Shown here one piece after another: positions 1-7,766 of a DNA stretch of 64,000 bases. Within the stretch, counting starts at the first letter, position 1. Every line of letters begins with the position of its first letter. Source of the DNA: Parabacteroides gordonii MS-1 = DSM 23371 (GTDB taxonomy: Bacteria; Bacteroidota; Bacteroidia; Bacteroidales; Tannerellaceae); assembly GCF_000969825.1 (NCBI RefSeq), contig NZ_KQ033921.1, positions 62,001 to 126,000 on the forward strand, given 5' to 3'. The translations under genes and the position numbers were made by a program. The notes under the pieces were generated by a model, which saw only the letters and a program-made list of their open reading frames with translations, searched no databases and was not told where the DNA came from.

Positions 1-586
1 CTCCTTCACTTGCTTTGGCTAATGGAACCAAAGTTTCTTCAATGAACTCTTCATGGTTGCACAAGAGAGAACAGATTACTCCTAAGCTAAACTGTTTATC
101 TGCATATATATGTTGAATATGACCCGAATTTGAGTAAAAATCTATAATTTTTGTATATTGTTTGACAAAAGGTATGATATACGGAAAAAAATCCTTTTTC
201 AAATCGTTTAAGAATCTCTCAACGTTAGGAGTCTTGTCACTCTTATTCCCGAAAAAATAATCCATATCCATTAGATGCTGCTTAAACCAATCAATATTAT
301 TATCAAAGCAAACTATGATGTTACCACCAGCGTCTTTTTTATTTAATGGTTCTAATACAAGACTACATAAATATGGATTCTTTATTTTAGCTGATACACC
401 CATACAAAAAGTGTTTTTACCGGCATATCCACCTTGGGTTGTTTGAAAGTAAAACTCAATACTACAATCGTTTTCCACTATGTAAGTAAAGTAGTCTTTA
501 TTCTTTTTTGCTTTGACCACATTTACAGGAAGCATCTCTTGTATTCTTGTAAACATGTATTTTAGGACTTCCGCTTTAGTTTCCAT
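1..586 (-). CDS. Cassette ORF of unknown function, C-terminus off the left edge
   Basis: The frame is open from an ATG at 586 to the window edge, giving at least 195 residues starting METKAEVLKYMFTRIQEML. I do not recognise the family. It is AT-rich, like the other cassette genes and unlike the GC-rich ICE backbone. The region just upstream of its start (609-623) carries the arm GGGCAGATAA and then an attC-like site, so it is the second cassette of the left array. By context it may be an immunity protein; this is inference only. Confidence 0.7.
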   Translation of the reverse strand, partial: METKAEVLKYMFTRIQEMLPVNVVKAKKNKDYFTYIVENDCSIEFYFQTTQGGYAGKNTFCMGVSAKIKNPYLCSLVLEPLNKKDAGGNIIVCFDNNIDWFKQHLMDMDYFFGNKSDKTPNVERFLNDLKKDFFPYIIPFVKQYTKIIDFYSNSGHIQHIYADKQFSLGVICSLLCNHEEFIEETLVPLAKASEG

Positions 587-618
587 ATCACTTTTTTTAG
601 TTCATATTATTGGGCAGA

Positions 619-663
619 TAATGTCCGACAGCGTTCCGCTTTAAGCGGTAGTGCTGTGTGTTA
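619..663. repeat. attC-like site, left array
   Basis: Runs from TAATG to GTTA and has the core GCGTTCCGCTT seen in the class a sites of the right-hand array. It lies at the 3' end of the 641-1267 gene. Its right arm TTAGTGATT nearly complements AATCACTGA at 1269-1277, at the other end of the same cassette. Confidence 0.75.
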
Positions 664-1267
664 GTGATTCATTTATGTTCTCAATTTCCATATCAAGAAA
701 GGTTACATACCATTCTATAAATGATATTCTTTGCCCATCTTTCAATTTCGGTACAAGTCCACTATAATCAGCTCGTCCATCAAACCAAATATGTCCTTTT
801 TCATTTCCATTCACCACCAATAGAAATGTACATCCATGTCCGAAATGACTTATTTGCAGACAGCCTGCAATATGTGCGGTACTAATATACGCATTAACAA
901 TTTCCGTTTCCGGGTATCCCTCGTTCCAATTAAAGGAGGTTATCCATTCTTCATTCCAACTATCTTGATATGGGAATTTTTCATTCAAGGAAATATTAGG
1001 TTTGTCTCTTAATTTGAAATCAACAATAGCTTTATCAAGAGGCAATAATCCATATCCCGGTCCGAAACCTCCATTTCCTATTTCAGAAATAAAAGTTCTG
1101 TAATCATCAGGAAGAGTTATACAATGTTTATGCTCAAACCCCTTAATATCTTCTTCAGATAGACAAGGATTATAAGATACCTCTTGTTCCTTTACTCCAA
1201 AAGATGCAAATTCTTTATGGCGTCTTATGAAAGCCAATTTTTCTAATATTTCCTTTTTTTGATTCAT
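641..1267 (-). CDS. SUKH/SMI1-KNR4 family immunity-like protein
   Basis: A 208-residue protein from the ATG at 1267 (MNQKKEILEKLAF). The frame continues upstream to a GTG at 1291, but that extension lies in the attI-like sequence, so 1267 (or an ATG at 1280) is preferred. The middle carries the SUKH pattern: an LPDDYRTFISEIGNGG helix and later GCTFLLVVNGNEKGHIWFD. SUKH proteins commonly neutralise nuclease or deaminase toxins delivered between bacteria. The stop codon lies inside the attC-like site, which encodes the last residues. It is the first cassette of the left array. Confidence 0.8.
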   Translation of the reverse strand: MNQKKEILEKLAFIRRHKEFASFGVKEQEVSYNPCLSEEDIKGFEHKHCITLPDDYRTFISEIGNGGFGPGYGLLPLDKAIVDFKLRDKPNISLNEKFPYQDSWNEEWITSFNWNEGYPETEIVNAYISTAHIAGCLQISHFGHGCTFLLVVNGNEKGHIWFDGRADYSGLVPKLKDGQRISFIEWYVTFLDMEIENINESLTHSTTA

Positions 1268-1275
1268 AATCACTG

Positions 1276-1310
1276 ACATGTAATTATCCACGTTTTCCGC
1301 TATTATCTTC
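1276..1310. other. attI-like site A at the head of the left array
   Basis: The 35 bases match 40358-40392 at 29 positions, including a shared ACATGTAATTATC and TTAT..TTC. That second copy sits between the array recombinase and its first cassette, so this one probably marks the insertion point of the left array. No recombinase gene is next to it. Read on the minus strand it contains AGCGGAAAACG and then GATAATTACATGT. Confidence 0.65.
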
Positions 1311-1319
1311 GCTCAATTA

Positions 1320-1327
1320 CAAATATA
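1320..1327 (-). promoter_or_regulatory. Predicted Bacteroides -7 box for the left array
   Basis: On the minus strand this reads TATATTTG, matching the Bacteroides -7 consensus TAnnTTTG. It points into site A and the first cassette. No good -33 TTTG is seen at the usual spacing, so the call is moderate. Confidence 0.5.
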
Positions 1328-2093
1328 TATCATAAGGGCGAAACTTCGGAATATTCGGTCTTCCTTTTTTCAAGGTATGCTTAAAAGCAGTTTTTGCGGG
1401 CGGTTGTTTGGGCGTTCCCCTTCGGGTCGGGCTTTCCGCTGCAAGTCCTCGCTATGCTGTGGGCTTTCCCCTGCAATCCCTAACGTGGGTGAAAGGGCTT
1501 TCACTGTCTTGCGCTTACACCTTGGCGCACGGGCTGTCCCGTCCCGGCGTCCGTTTCCGACCACTTCGGCAGGCTGCATGGCCGAAGCCGGACATCGGGC
1601 GGAAGGACAAACGGAACACATCCGTCCGTGCCGTCACACGGGGCTTCGGCTGTTCGCCGAAACCTCCCGTGCCCCGTCCCGCCCGAAAGAGTTCCCCGGC
1701 GTTTGTCCGGCAGCCGGAACCTGACCGTCCTCCCATATACTTCTCCCGCCCGTATCTCCTTGCCTTGGGAAACGGGCGTTCCCGGCTCTCCGGAAGGCTT
1801 CTTTTTCCTGCACCCGGAAAGTAACTTACCATTGGCTGAAATGACTGACAGGGCATTTTTTCCCTAAGCTGATTGGAAAAACATTGACGAAGGTAGGCGG
1901 AGGTGAAAGCAAATCCGCAAAAAATGCCAAATCTCCACCCGGCGGGTAGTATTTACCATTTTTTCAGATGGTTGCAATTCACCTTTTCCGCTATCAATGA
2001 TGGTCAATGTTCTTCCCAATCAGCCAAGGGAAAAAAATTGGTTGGGGCGACAAGCGATGAAAACAGAGTAATAACGATTAAAATTTGTGAGTT
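1328..2093. other. GC-rich noncoding stretch
   Basis: No convincing gene. Several frames are open at once between about 1370 and 1870, but their translations are low-complexity Arg/Pro/Ser and they overlap on both strands, as expected of GC-rich DNA. Local inverted repeats are visible, for example CTTCGGC (1564-1570) against GCCGAAG (1581-1587), and a second CTTCGGC hairpin near 1645-1665. The last ~200 bases turn AT-richer and presumably hold the promoter of the ardC gene. Confidence 0.5.
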
Positions 2094-3068
2094 ATGGCAA
2101 CAACGAACAGCACTATCGAAAAGATTGCACCGATGTTCACCGATTTGTTAATCAAGAAAATCGAGTGCTTGAAAACGGATTGGCAAAAACCGTGGATAGC
2201 GAGCCTTGAACAAGGTTTGCCCCGCAACATCAGAGGAACGCTCTATAACGGCGGCAATGTCTTGATGTTATTGTTCTACACCGAGTTTATGAAATTCACT
2301 TTGCCCGTGTTCCTCACGTTCAACCAAGCAAAGGAGGAGGACTTGAGCGTCAGCAAGGGCGCACGTTCGTTCCCCGTCTATTATTGGTTCAAGTTCGTGG
2401 TACACAAGGAAACGAAAAAGACAATCAAGTACGAGGAATACCGCAAGCTGACCGCAGCCGAGCAGGAAAATTACAAGGTCATCCCGCAGATGAAGTATTA
2501 CAATGTCTTCAACATCGACCAGACCGATTTTGCAGGGAAATACCCCGAACGCTACGAGCGCATGAAAAAGGGAGAGCACCCCGAAGACTATTCGGACGGG
2601 ATGATTTACGAGGCGTTGGACGAACTTGTCTGTCTGCAAAATTGGTATTGCCCCATCAAGGTGCAGTATTCGGACAGTGCCTACTATTCGCCCTCTTCCG
2701 ACCATATCGTTTGCCCGCAGCGTGAGCAGTTCCCGCAGGGAGCGGAATATTACGGCACGCTCCTGCACGAGATGGCGCACAGCACGGGAAGCCCCCAACG
2801 GCTGAACCGCACGTTCGGCAGCTTCTTCGGGGATGCGCTCTACGCCCGTGAGGAACTTGTCGCCGAACTTACCGCAGCCCTTTGCGGTGCGTTCTTCGGC
2901 TACGCAGCCGCACCGCAGGAGAACAACGCCGCCTATCTGAAACACTGGCTCACCAAGCTAAAGGAAGAACCCGCCTTTTTGGTGGAGATATTGGGGGACG
3001 TGAACAAGGCGGCGAAGATGATTGCCGACAAGGTAACCGAACCGATGAACGAACCCGCAGCAGCCTAA
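2094..3068 (+). CDS. ArdC-like antirestriction protein with zincin metallopeptidase domain
   Basis: A 324-residue protein. Residues ~1-120 resemble the ArdC N-terminal single-stranded DNA-binding domain (DUF1738: TDWQKPW, PRNIRGTLYNGGN, GARSFPVYYW). The C-terminal half is a zincin domain with HEMAH at residues 225-229, followed by a conserved YAREELVAELTAALCG segment likely to supply the third zinc ligand. ArdC-type proteins are carried by plasmids and ICEs, and some protect incoming single-stranded DNA from restriction. It opens the plus-strand block and is followed by the first of several intergenic hairpins. Confidence 0.85.
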   Translation: MATTNSTIEKIAPMFTDLLIKKIECLKTDWQKPWIASLEQGLPRNIRGTLYNGGNVLMLLFYTEFMKFTLPVFLTFNQAKEEDLSVSKGARSFPVYYWFKFVVHKETKKTIKYEEYRKLTAAEQENYKVIPQMKYYNVFNIDQTDFAGKYPERYERMKKGEHPEDYSDGMIYEALDELVCLQNWYCPIKVQYSDSAYYSPSSDHIVCPQREQFPQGAEYYGTLLHEMAHSTGSPQRLNRTFGSFFGDALYAREELVAELTAALCGAFFGYAAAPQENNAAYLKHWLTKLKEEPAFLVEILGDVNKAAKMIADKVTEPMNEPAAA

Positions 3069-3101
3069 GCGGGACAACAAAGAACAAGAGTATCAACCAA
3101 C

Positions 3102-3119
3102 GGGCGGAGCAGTCCGCCC
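3102..3119. repeat. Intergenic GC hairpin, copy 1
   Basis: GGGCGGA, four bases, then TCCGCCC: a perfect 7-bp stem between the ardC stop and the next start. There is no T-run after it, so it is more likely an mRNA-stability or attenuation hairpin than a terminator. Confidence 0.7.
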
Positions 3120-3137
3120 CACTAAAGACATAAGACG

Positions 3138-3776
3138 ATGAAAACATTATCGGAAAAGGAATTTAACGGGTTAAACATAAAAGTTATGTTTACCGAGAAG
3201 GTGGAACAGGCAAAAAAAGAGCTGTCTCCACTCATGCAGGAGATAAGGAAGTACATGCCCCAAGCGGAATACGGCTACCACGTGGTAAGCGGTGAATACC
3301 CCGCATTTTACGGCGTGCGCATAGAGTTCACGTACAACGGCATCCGTTTTCATGTGTACAAGATAAACAAAGAGAACAAGTACAAGATAGCCGCCGACAT
3401 GGAACACTTTGAATATGTCAACCGCTACGACATCGAAAGGGCGGGCAGCCAATACGAAAAGCCGTGCAATATCGGCGTGTTCACCGCCAAGAAAATAAAC
3501 GATTGGATAAACTACTGCACGCAGATATACAGGCAGGTGGAGCAGGAAAATGCGGAGAACTCGAAAAAGGTAGCCGACTTCTTGAAAAGTATCGAGAACG
3601 AACCCGTAAGCTGGGAACGTAGAAACTATGCGAAAGGGACGATAACCCGCAACGGCTTGCGCTTCACTTTCTACATAGAGAAAGGACACCTCTCCTTTGA
3701 ACTGTCCCTAAGTTATCGGGGAACGGCTGATTACGACACGTTCCGGCTGTTGGCTGATAACCGCTATATCCCGTAA
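3138..3776 (+). CDS. Conserved ICE protein of unknown function
   Basis: A 212-residue soluble protein (MKTLSEKEFNGLNIKVMFTEKVEQAKKEL) that I cannot assign to a family. It has no signal peptide or membrane segment, and a mixed charged/aromatic composition. It lies 69 bp after ardC, with hairpin copy 1 in the gap and copy 2 after its stop, which suggests one plus-strand transcript. Confidence 0.75.
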   Translation: MKTLSEKEFNGLNIKVMFTEKVEQAKKELSPLMQEIRKYMPQAEYGYHVVSGEYPAFYGVRIEFTYNGIRFHVYKINKENKYKIAADMEHFEYVNRYDIERAGSQYEKPCNIGVFTAKKINDWINYCTQIYRQVEQENAENSKKVADFLKSIENEPVSWERRNYAKGTITRNGLRFTFYIEKGHLSFELSLSYRGTADYDTFRLLADNRYIP

Positions 3777-3795
3777 GGGAACTGTTAAAGAACCA

Positions 3796-3815
3796 CGGGC
3801 GGAGCAATCCGCCCG
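3796..3815. repeat. Intergenic GC hairpin, copy 2
   Basis: CGGGCGGA, four bases, then TCCGCCCG: an 8-bp perfect stem just after the 3776 stop, the same sequence family as the hairpin at 3102. Confidence 0.7.
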
Positions 3816-3830
3816 ACAATACCCAAGAAC

Positions 3831-4040
3831 ATGAAAACGGCATTTGTTTACAAACTGATATACCGCCTAATCCTTTGGGCTTCGGTGGCTTATTTCCTTA
3901 CCACCGCCGCAGGGCAGCTTTTCGCCTTGTTGCTTGTCGTGGCTCTGTTTTACTTCGTGGCACGGCTTGTTTTCGCCCTTGCGTGGCGGCTGTTTGTCGG
4001 CTTCGTGTTCGTACTGATAATCATTCTTTTAATACTCTAA
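3831..4040 (+). CDS. Small membrane protein, unknown function
   Basis: 69 residues, almost entirely hydrophobic, with about two transmembrane segments (LFALLLVVALFYFVARLVFAL and FVGFVFVLIIILLIL). It lies between two hairpin-separated genes of the same strand and ends 11 bp before the next start. The function is unknown. Confidence 0.6.
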   Translation: MKTAFVYKLIYRLILWASVAYFLTTAAGQLFALLLVVALFYFVARLVFALAWRLFVGFVFVLIIILLIL

Positions 4041-4051
4041 TATTTACCGAT

Positions 4052-4600
4052 ATGGAAACAAGGACATGGACAGAAAACGGAACACCCGTTACCAAAGAAA
4101 AGACGGTAGCCTTTTCGGGACACCGCACCAACCGTATAGCCAAGTTCACGACAGACCGTGAGAAACTCTTCAGGGAGGTGGCGTTCGACACGTTCGCAGC
4201 CATCGAAAGTTATTGTATCAAAAAAGGCTACGACACCTTTTTGTCGGGAATGTGCGAGGGCTTCGACCTTATCGCAGCAGAGGAAGTATTGAACCTCAAA
4301 AAAAGATACCCGCATATCCGTCTGAAATGCGTTGTCCCCTTCAAGGGACAAGCCGAACGGTACACCCAAGCCGACAAGCAGCGTTACGACACCATTTTGG
4401 CGCAAGCCGATGAAGTGGTAACCTTGCAGGACGGATATACCGAGGGCTGTTTCCTGCGCCGTAACGACTACCTTTTGGAAAACTCCGCTTTTCTGATGGT
4501 CTATTACGATACGGTAGCCATAGGCGGCACGTTCTACACCCTCAAACGGGCAGTAGAGCAGAAAAAGAAGTTCGCGAACGTATGCTATAACCGCAGGTAG
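4052..4600 (+). CDS. SLOG-family DUF1273 (YpsA-like) protein
   Basis: 182 residues from the ATG at 4052. The SLOG/Rossmann signature is clear: VAFSGHRTNR near the N-terminus, DTFLSGMCEGFDLIAAEEVL in the middle, and a late VYYDTVAIGGTFYTLKRAVE. YpsA-like proteins are thought to bind nucleotides or nucleotide-derived ligands, and related SLOG proteins serve in defence signalling. The role in this ICE is not known. A longer in-frame extension to 3875 overlaps the preceding gene and is rejected. Confidence 0.8.
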   Translation: METRTWTENGTPVTKEKTVAFSGHRTNRIAKFTTDREKLFREVAFDTFAAIESYCIKKGYDTFLSGMCEGFDLIAAEEVLNLKKRYPHIRLKCVVPFKGQAERYTQADKQRYDTILAQADEVVTLQDGYTEGCFLRRNDYLLENSAFLMVYYDTVAIGGTFYTLKRAVEQKKKFANVCYNRR

Positions 4601-4608
4601 CCCCGTAA

Positions 4609-4625
4609 GGGCGGATTTTCCGCCC
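4609..4625. repeat. Intergenic GC hairpin, copy 3
   Basis: GGGCGGA, three bases, TCCGCCC, directly after the 4600 stop and immediately followed by the TTTCTTTCGTGAGCC repeat. Confidence 0.7.
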
Positions 4626-4627
4626 GC

Positions 4628-4682
4628 TACTTTCTTTCGTGAGCCGGAGCGGGAAAAGAAAGATAGCAAAGAAACCGATTTC
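4628..4682. repeat. TTTCTTTCGTGAGCC intergenic repeat, copy 1
   Basis: The block ACTTTCTTTCGTGAGCCG..GCG..AAAAGAAAGATAGCAAAG recurs almost unchanged at 6498-6548. Diverged versions occur near 6900-6960 and 7648-7703. The pyrimidine-rich left half can pair with the purine-rich right half. Confidence 0.65.
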
Positions 4683-4750
4683 CCGAACGGAACGGTTTGT
4701 CAAAAATCAAAAAGAACAACTATAAACAATCAACTTAAAAATAACAGATT

Positions 4751-6463
4751 ATGAAGACAAAAGCAAATCAATCAGCAGCAGATAAAAACATCACGATGGT
4801 AGCATTGGCAGACATTCAGCCGAGCGGTTTCAACCCACGCAAGCGTTTCGATGAAGCAGCCCTTTACGAACTTGCCGAGAGCATCAAACGGCAGGGCGTG
4901 TTGCAGCCCATCACCGTGCGCCCCGTTGACGGGACAGACCGTTACGGGATTGTTTTCGGGGAACGCCGTTACCGTGCGTCCGTCATTGCGGGCAGGGACG
5001 AAATTCCCGCAATCGTAACCGAGTTGTCGGACGAGGAAGCCGAGGAAATGGCGATTACCGAGAACTTGCAGCGCAAGGACGTGACACCCGTGGAGGAAGC
5101 CGCAGCCTATCAACGGCTTATCGAGAGCGGACGCCATACCGTGCAGACCTTGGCGCAACTCTTCGGAAAGAACGAGAACTACATCCGCACACGGCTGAAA
5201 TTCACCGCCCTTATCCCCGAAATCGCCGCCCTTTTGGAGGCGGACGAGCTGACCATCAGCGTGGCGGCTGAAATCTGCCGATACGGGGAGGACATTCAGC
5301 GTGAGGTGTACGAGAAGCATTTGCAGGACGAGGGAACGTACAACAGTTGGCGGGGACTGAAAGCCGCCGATGTCGCAAGGCGCATCGAACAGAACTTCAC
5401 CACCGACCTGCAATACTACCGCTTCGACAAGACCGAGTGCGCTACGTGCGCACACAACACCAACAACCTGCTGCTGTTCCGTGATGGCGGGTGCGGGCAT
5501 TGCGCCAACCGCACGTGCCTTGCCGAAATGAACGCATCCTACCTCATGGAGCGGGCTGTGCAAATCATGCAGACCCAGCCGGGCGTGTCGCTCTGCCGTG
5601 ACCGCTACTGCACCAACGAAACGGTGGCAGAACGGCTAATCGCTTCGGGCTACGAGGTGGAGACCCTTGACAGGTACACCGCCTTTCCAAACTGCCCGAA
5701 AGAACCCAAAGCCGAAAATTTCAACGACCCCGAACGCTACGGGGAAGCCCGCACCCGCTACGAGCAGCAATGGGCGGACTACATGGAGCAGGAGGAGGAA
5801 ATCACCCGCAGGAGCGAAGCGGGGGAAATCACCGTCTATGCCAAAATCGGGCAGAAGGAGATTGACTTCTGCTATGTGGAGAACGTGACCGAAGCGCAGA
5901 CAGCGGACGGAAAGCCCGCACCCGCACCGCTCTCACCCGTGGAGAAATTGGAGAAGCAGGACGAGCGCAACAAGGAAATCGCACTCGAACGCACGGTGGA
6001 AGACACCAAGAAACAAATCCTCGAAGCCGACATCACGGGCGGCAAGTTCAGTGCGGACGAAGATACCATGTTGTACTTCTTCCTTCTGTCCTCGCTCCGT
6101 AAGGAACACTTCGCAGCCGTGGGGATTGCGGAAGACAAGCAGTATATCACGGACGAGGACAAGATGGGGATTATCGGCAATCTCACCGTGAGGATGAAGA
6201 CCATCATCCGCAGGGACTTCCTTGTAGCCAACTTCAAGGGAGCGTGCGGCAACAACACCGTGGCGACCCTCTTGCTTGACTTCGCACGCAGGCACATGCC
6301 GGAGGAACTCGCCAACATCGAAAGGGAGTACAACGGGGTGTACGAGAAGCGACACCAGCGCATCGAGGAAAAGAAAGCCGTCCTCTTGGTGCAGGAACGG
6401 GCAAGGGAGCGCAAGGTAACGCAACCCGAAGAAGAACCGCAAACCGAAGAGATTGCAGCCTAA
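4751..6463 (+). CDS. ParB/Spo0J-like partition protein
   Basis: 570 residues. The N-terminal ParB domain carries NPRKRFDE (~28-35), the nucleotide-binding box GERRYRAS (70-77) and ENLQRKDVTPVEEA (104-117), followed by a helix-turn-helix near 132-150. A cysteine cluster (C230-x2-C233, C248-x2-C251-x4-C256) looks like a zinc finger. The C-terminus is long and charged. ParB proteins of ICEs are thought to aid maintenance or act as DNA-binding regulators. The only ParA-type ATPases in the window are TraA and the broken frame at 59403, so its partner is unclear. Confidence 0.85.
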   Translation: MKTKANQSAADKNITMVALADIQPSGFNPRKRFDEAALYELAESIKRQGVLQPITVRPVDGTDRYGIVFGERRYRASVIAGRDEIPAIVTELSDEEAEEMAITENLQRKDVTPVEEAAAYQRLIESGRHTVQTLAQLFGKNENYIRTRLKFTALIPEIAALLEADELTISVAAEICRYGEDIQREVYEKHLQDEGTYNSWRGLKAADVARRIEQNFTTDLQYYRFDKTECATCAHNTNNLLLFRDGGCGHCANRTCLAEMNASYLMERAVQIMQTQPGVSLCRDRYCTNETVAERLIASGYEVETLDRYTAFPNCPKEPKAENFNDPERYGEARTRYEQQWADYMEQEEEITRRSEAGEITVYAKIGQKEIDFCYVENVTEAQTADGKPAPAPLSPVEKLEKQDERNKEIALERTVEDTKKQILEADITGGKFSADEDTMLYFFLLSSLRKEHFAAVGIAEDKQYITDEDKMGIIGNLTVRMKTIIRRDFLVANFKGACGNNTVATLLLDFARRHMPEELANIEREYNGVYEKRHQRIEEKKAVLLVQERARERKVTQPEEEPQTEEIAA

Positions 6464-6475
6464 GGACAAAGGGCA

Positions 6476-6493
6476 GGGCGGAGAAATCCGCCC
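6476..6493. repeat. Intergenic GC hairpin, copy 4
   Basis: GGGCGGA, four bases, TCCGCCC, starting 13 bp after the parB stop. It is again followed at once by the TTTCTTTCGTGAGCC block. Confidence 0.7.
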
Positions 6494-6497
6494 GCTA

Positions 6498-6548
6498 CTT
6501 TCTTTCGTGAGCCGTAGCGAAAAAGAAAGATAGCAAAGAAACCGATTT
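6498..6548. repeat. TTTCTTTCGTGAGCC intergenic repeat, copy 2
   Basis: Near-identical to 4628-4682: CTTTCTTTCGTGAGCCG, then GAAAGATAGCAAAGAAACCG. The hairpin-plus-repeat pair is therefore duplicated as a unit after two different genes. Confidence 0.65.
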
Positions 6549-6572
6549 TTCAACTTTCAAATTTTGATAACA

Positions 6573-6794
6573 ATGAAGCAGGAAATCAGACAGAACGGGA
6601 AAACCGTCCTTTACAGCGGGGACGGTCATAGCATCCCCATGATATTCAACAACCTTGTCGGGAAGAACCTCAAAGGCAGGGAGTATTCGGACTATATCGC
6701 TCTCGTAGCCATTCCCGACATGGGATTTACCTACGGGAAGATAGCGTATTATTCGGACGGGAATTTAATCGCAACGGGGGAAATCAAGCCATAA
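6573..6794 (+). CDS. Small conserved ICE protein, unknown function
   Basis: 73 residues from the ATG at 6573 (MKQEIRQNGKTVLYSGDGHS). An upstream TTG at 6564 is less likely. The protein is soluble, rich in Gly and Tyr, with no recognised domain. It follows parB behind the hairpin/repeat unit. Confidence 0.6.
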   Translation: MKQEIRQNGKTVLYSGDGHSIPMIFNNLVGKNLKGREYSDYIALVAIPDMGFTYGKIAYYSDGNLIATGEIKP

Positions 6795-6823
6795 CATTCC
6801 CCCTCTATGTTTCATCGCCGCAG

Positions 6824-6852
6824 GTCCGGGACGGGTAGCGATCCGCCCGGAC
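6824..6852 (+). terminator. Probable terminator after the parB block
   Basis: GTCCGGG (6824-6830) pairs with CCCGGAC (6846-6852), followed by TTCTATTTTT. A stem with a T-rich tail fits an intrinsic terminator ending the 2094-6794 transcript. Confidence 0.55.
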
Positions 6853-7171
6853 TTCTATTTTTACCCGCCCGTGGGAAAGGATTGACCCGACATTCCGGAC
6901 GCACTTCTTTTTCTTTCGGTGAGCCGGATGCGGACAAAGACAAAGAAGCAAAAAGAAACCCCTTGACCCACCGGATTTTTAGCCAAGCTCCACACTCATT
7001 TTTTAGCAAATCTACGGGGAAAAACGGACAAGTCGCAAGGCTGAACCTGACGGTTTTGCGCACAATCTCCACACCTTTGGGTCGTATTCCACGCAAAAGC
7101 CTTGCATGAAGTCCGCTCTTTCCCCGTGCCCCAAAGCAAAAAATAAATGTTTCACTTTTAATTTTTGCATT

Positions 7172-7615
7172 ATGAATACACTGTCTTTTCCTCAAATCAC
7201 CGTAAGTTACAAGGACGCTGACGCATCCAAGAGAGTTAAAATCCACTCTTCCAAGGAGTCTTACGACATCCTCAAGCCCTTCTACGAGGACTGTATGCAG
7301 CACCACGAGGAGTGCTGGGCGATGTACCTGAACCGGGCAGGCAAGCTGCTGGGCGTTTCGTGCATCTCACGCAGCGGGATAGACTGTACGGTGGTGGACA
7401 TACGCATCGTCCTCCAGACGGCTCTCGTTTCCCATGCTTCGGGAATCATCCTCTCGCACAACCACCCGTCCGGCTCGACGGTGGCAAGCACACAGGACAA
7501 CAACCTGACCAGCCAGTTGAAGAAAGGCTGCGAGGCAATCGGCATCCGCCTTTTGGACCACATCATACTGACCGAGGACACCTACCTCAGCTACACCGAC
7601 GAGGGGATGCTTTAA
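7172..7615 (+). CDS. RadC-like JAB-domain protein
   Basis: 147 residues from the ATG at 7172. The JAMM metal-site pattern is complete: H96-x-H98, S106 and D109 in HNHPSGSTVASTQD, with a preceding GIILSH strand. RadC-like JAB proteins are common on ICEs and genomic islands; their activity is not settled. An upstream in-frame extension to 7106 runs through AT-rich leader and is not used. It ends 151 bp before a convergent minus-strand gene. Confidence 0.85.
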   Translation: MNTLSFPQITVSYKDADASKRVKIHSSKESYDILKPFYEDCMQHHEECWAMYLNRAGKLLGVSCISRSGIDCTVVDIRIVLQTALVSHASGIILSHNHPSGSTVASTQDNNLTSQLKKGCEAIGIRLLDHIILTEDTYLSYTDEGML

Positions 7616-7766
7616 GCACCCCCTTTTTTGTTCGCTATTCGTTTTGCACTTCTTTTCTTTCGTGAGCGGGGCGGAAAAAGAACAAGAAGCAAAAGAAACC
7701 GGAAGACGATAGGGCGGATATGAAAAAAGCATCCCGAAGGATGCTTTCCATTTCGTCCGGTTCATG

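Noticed and set aside
1370-1867. Overlapping plus- and minus-strand ORFs of 79-138 codons
   Set aside because: They overlap in several frames at once, are Arg/Pro/Ser-rich with no domain, and lie in GC-rich DNA with few stop codons by chance.
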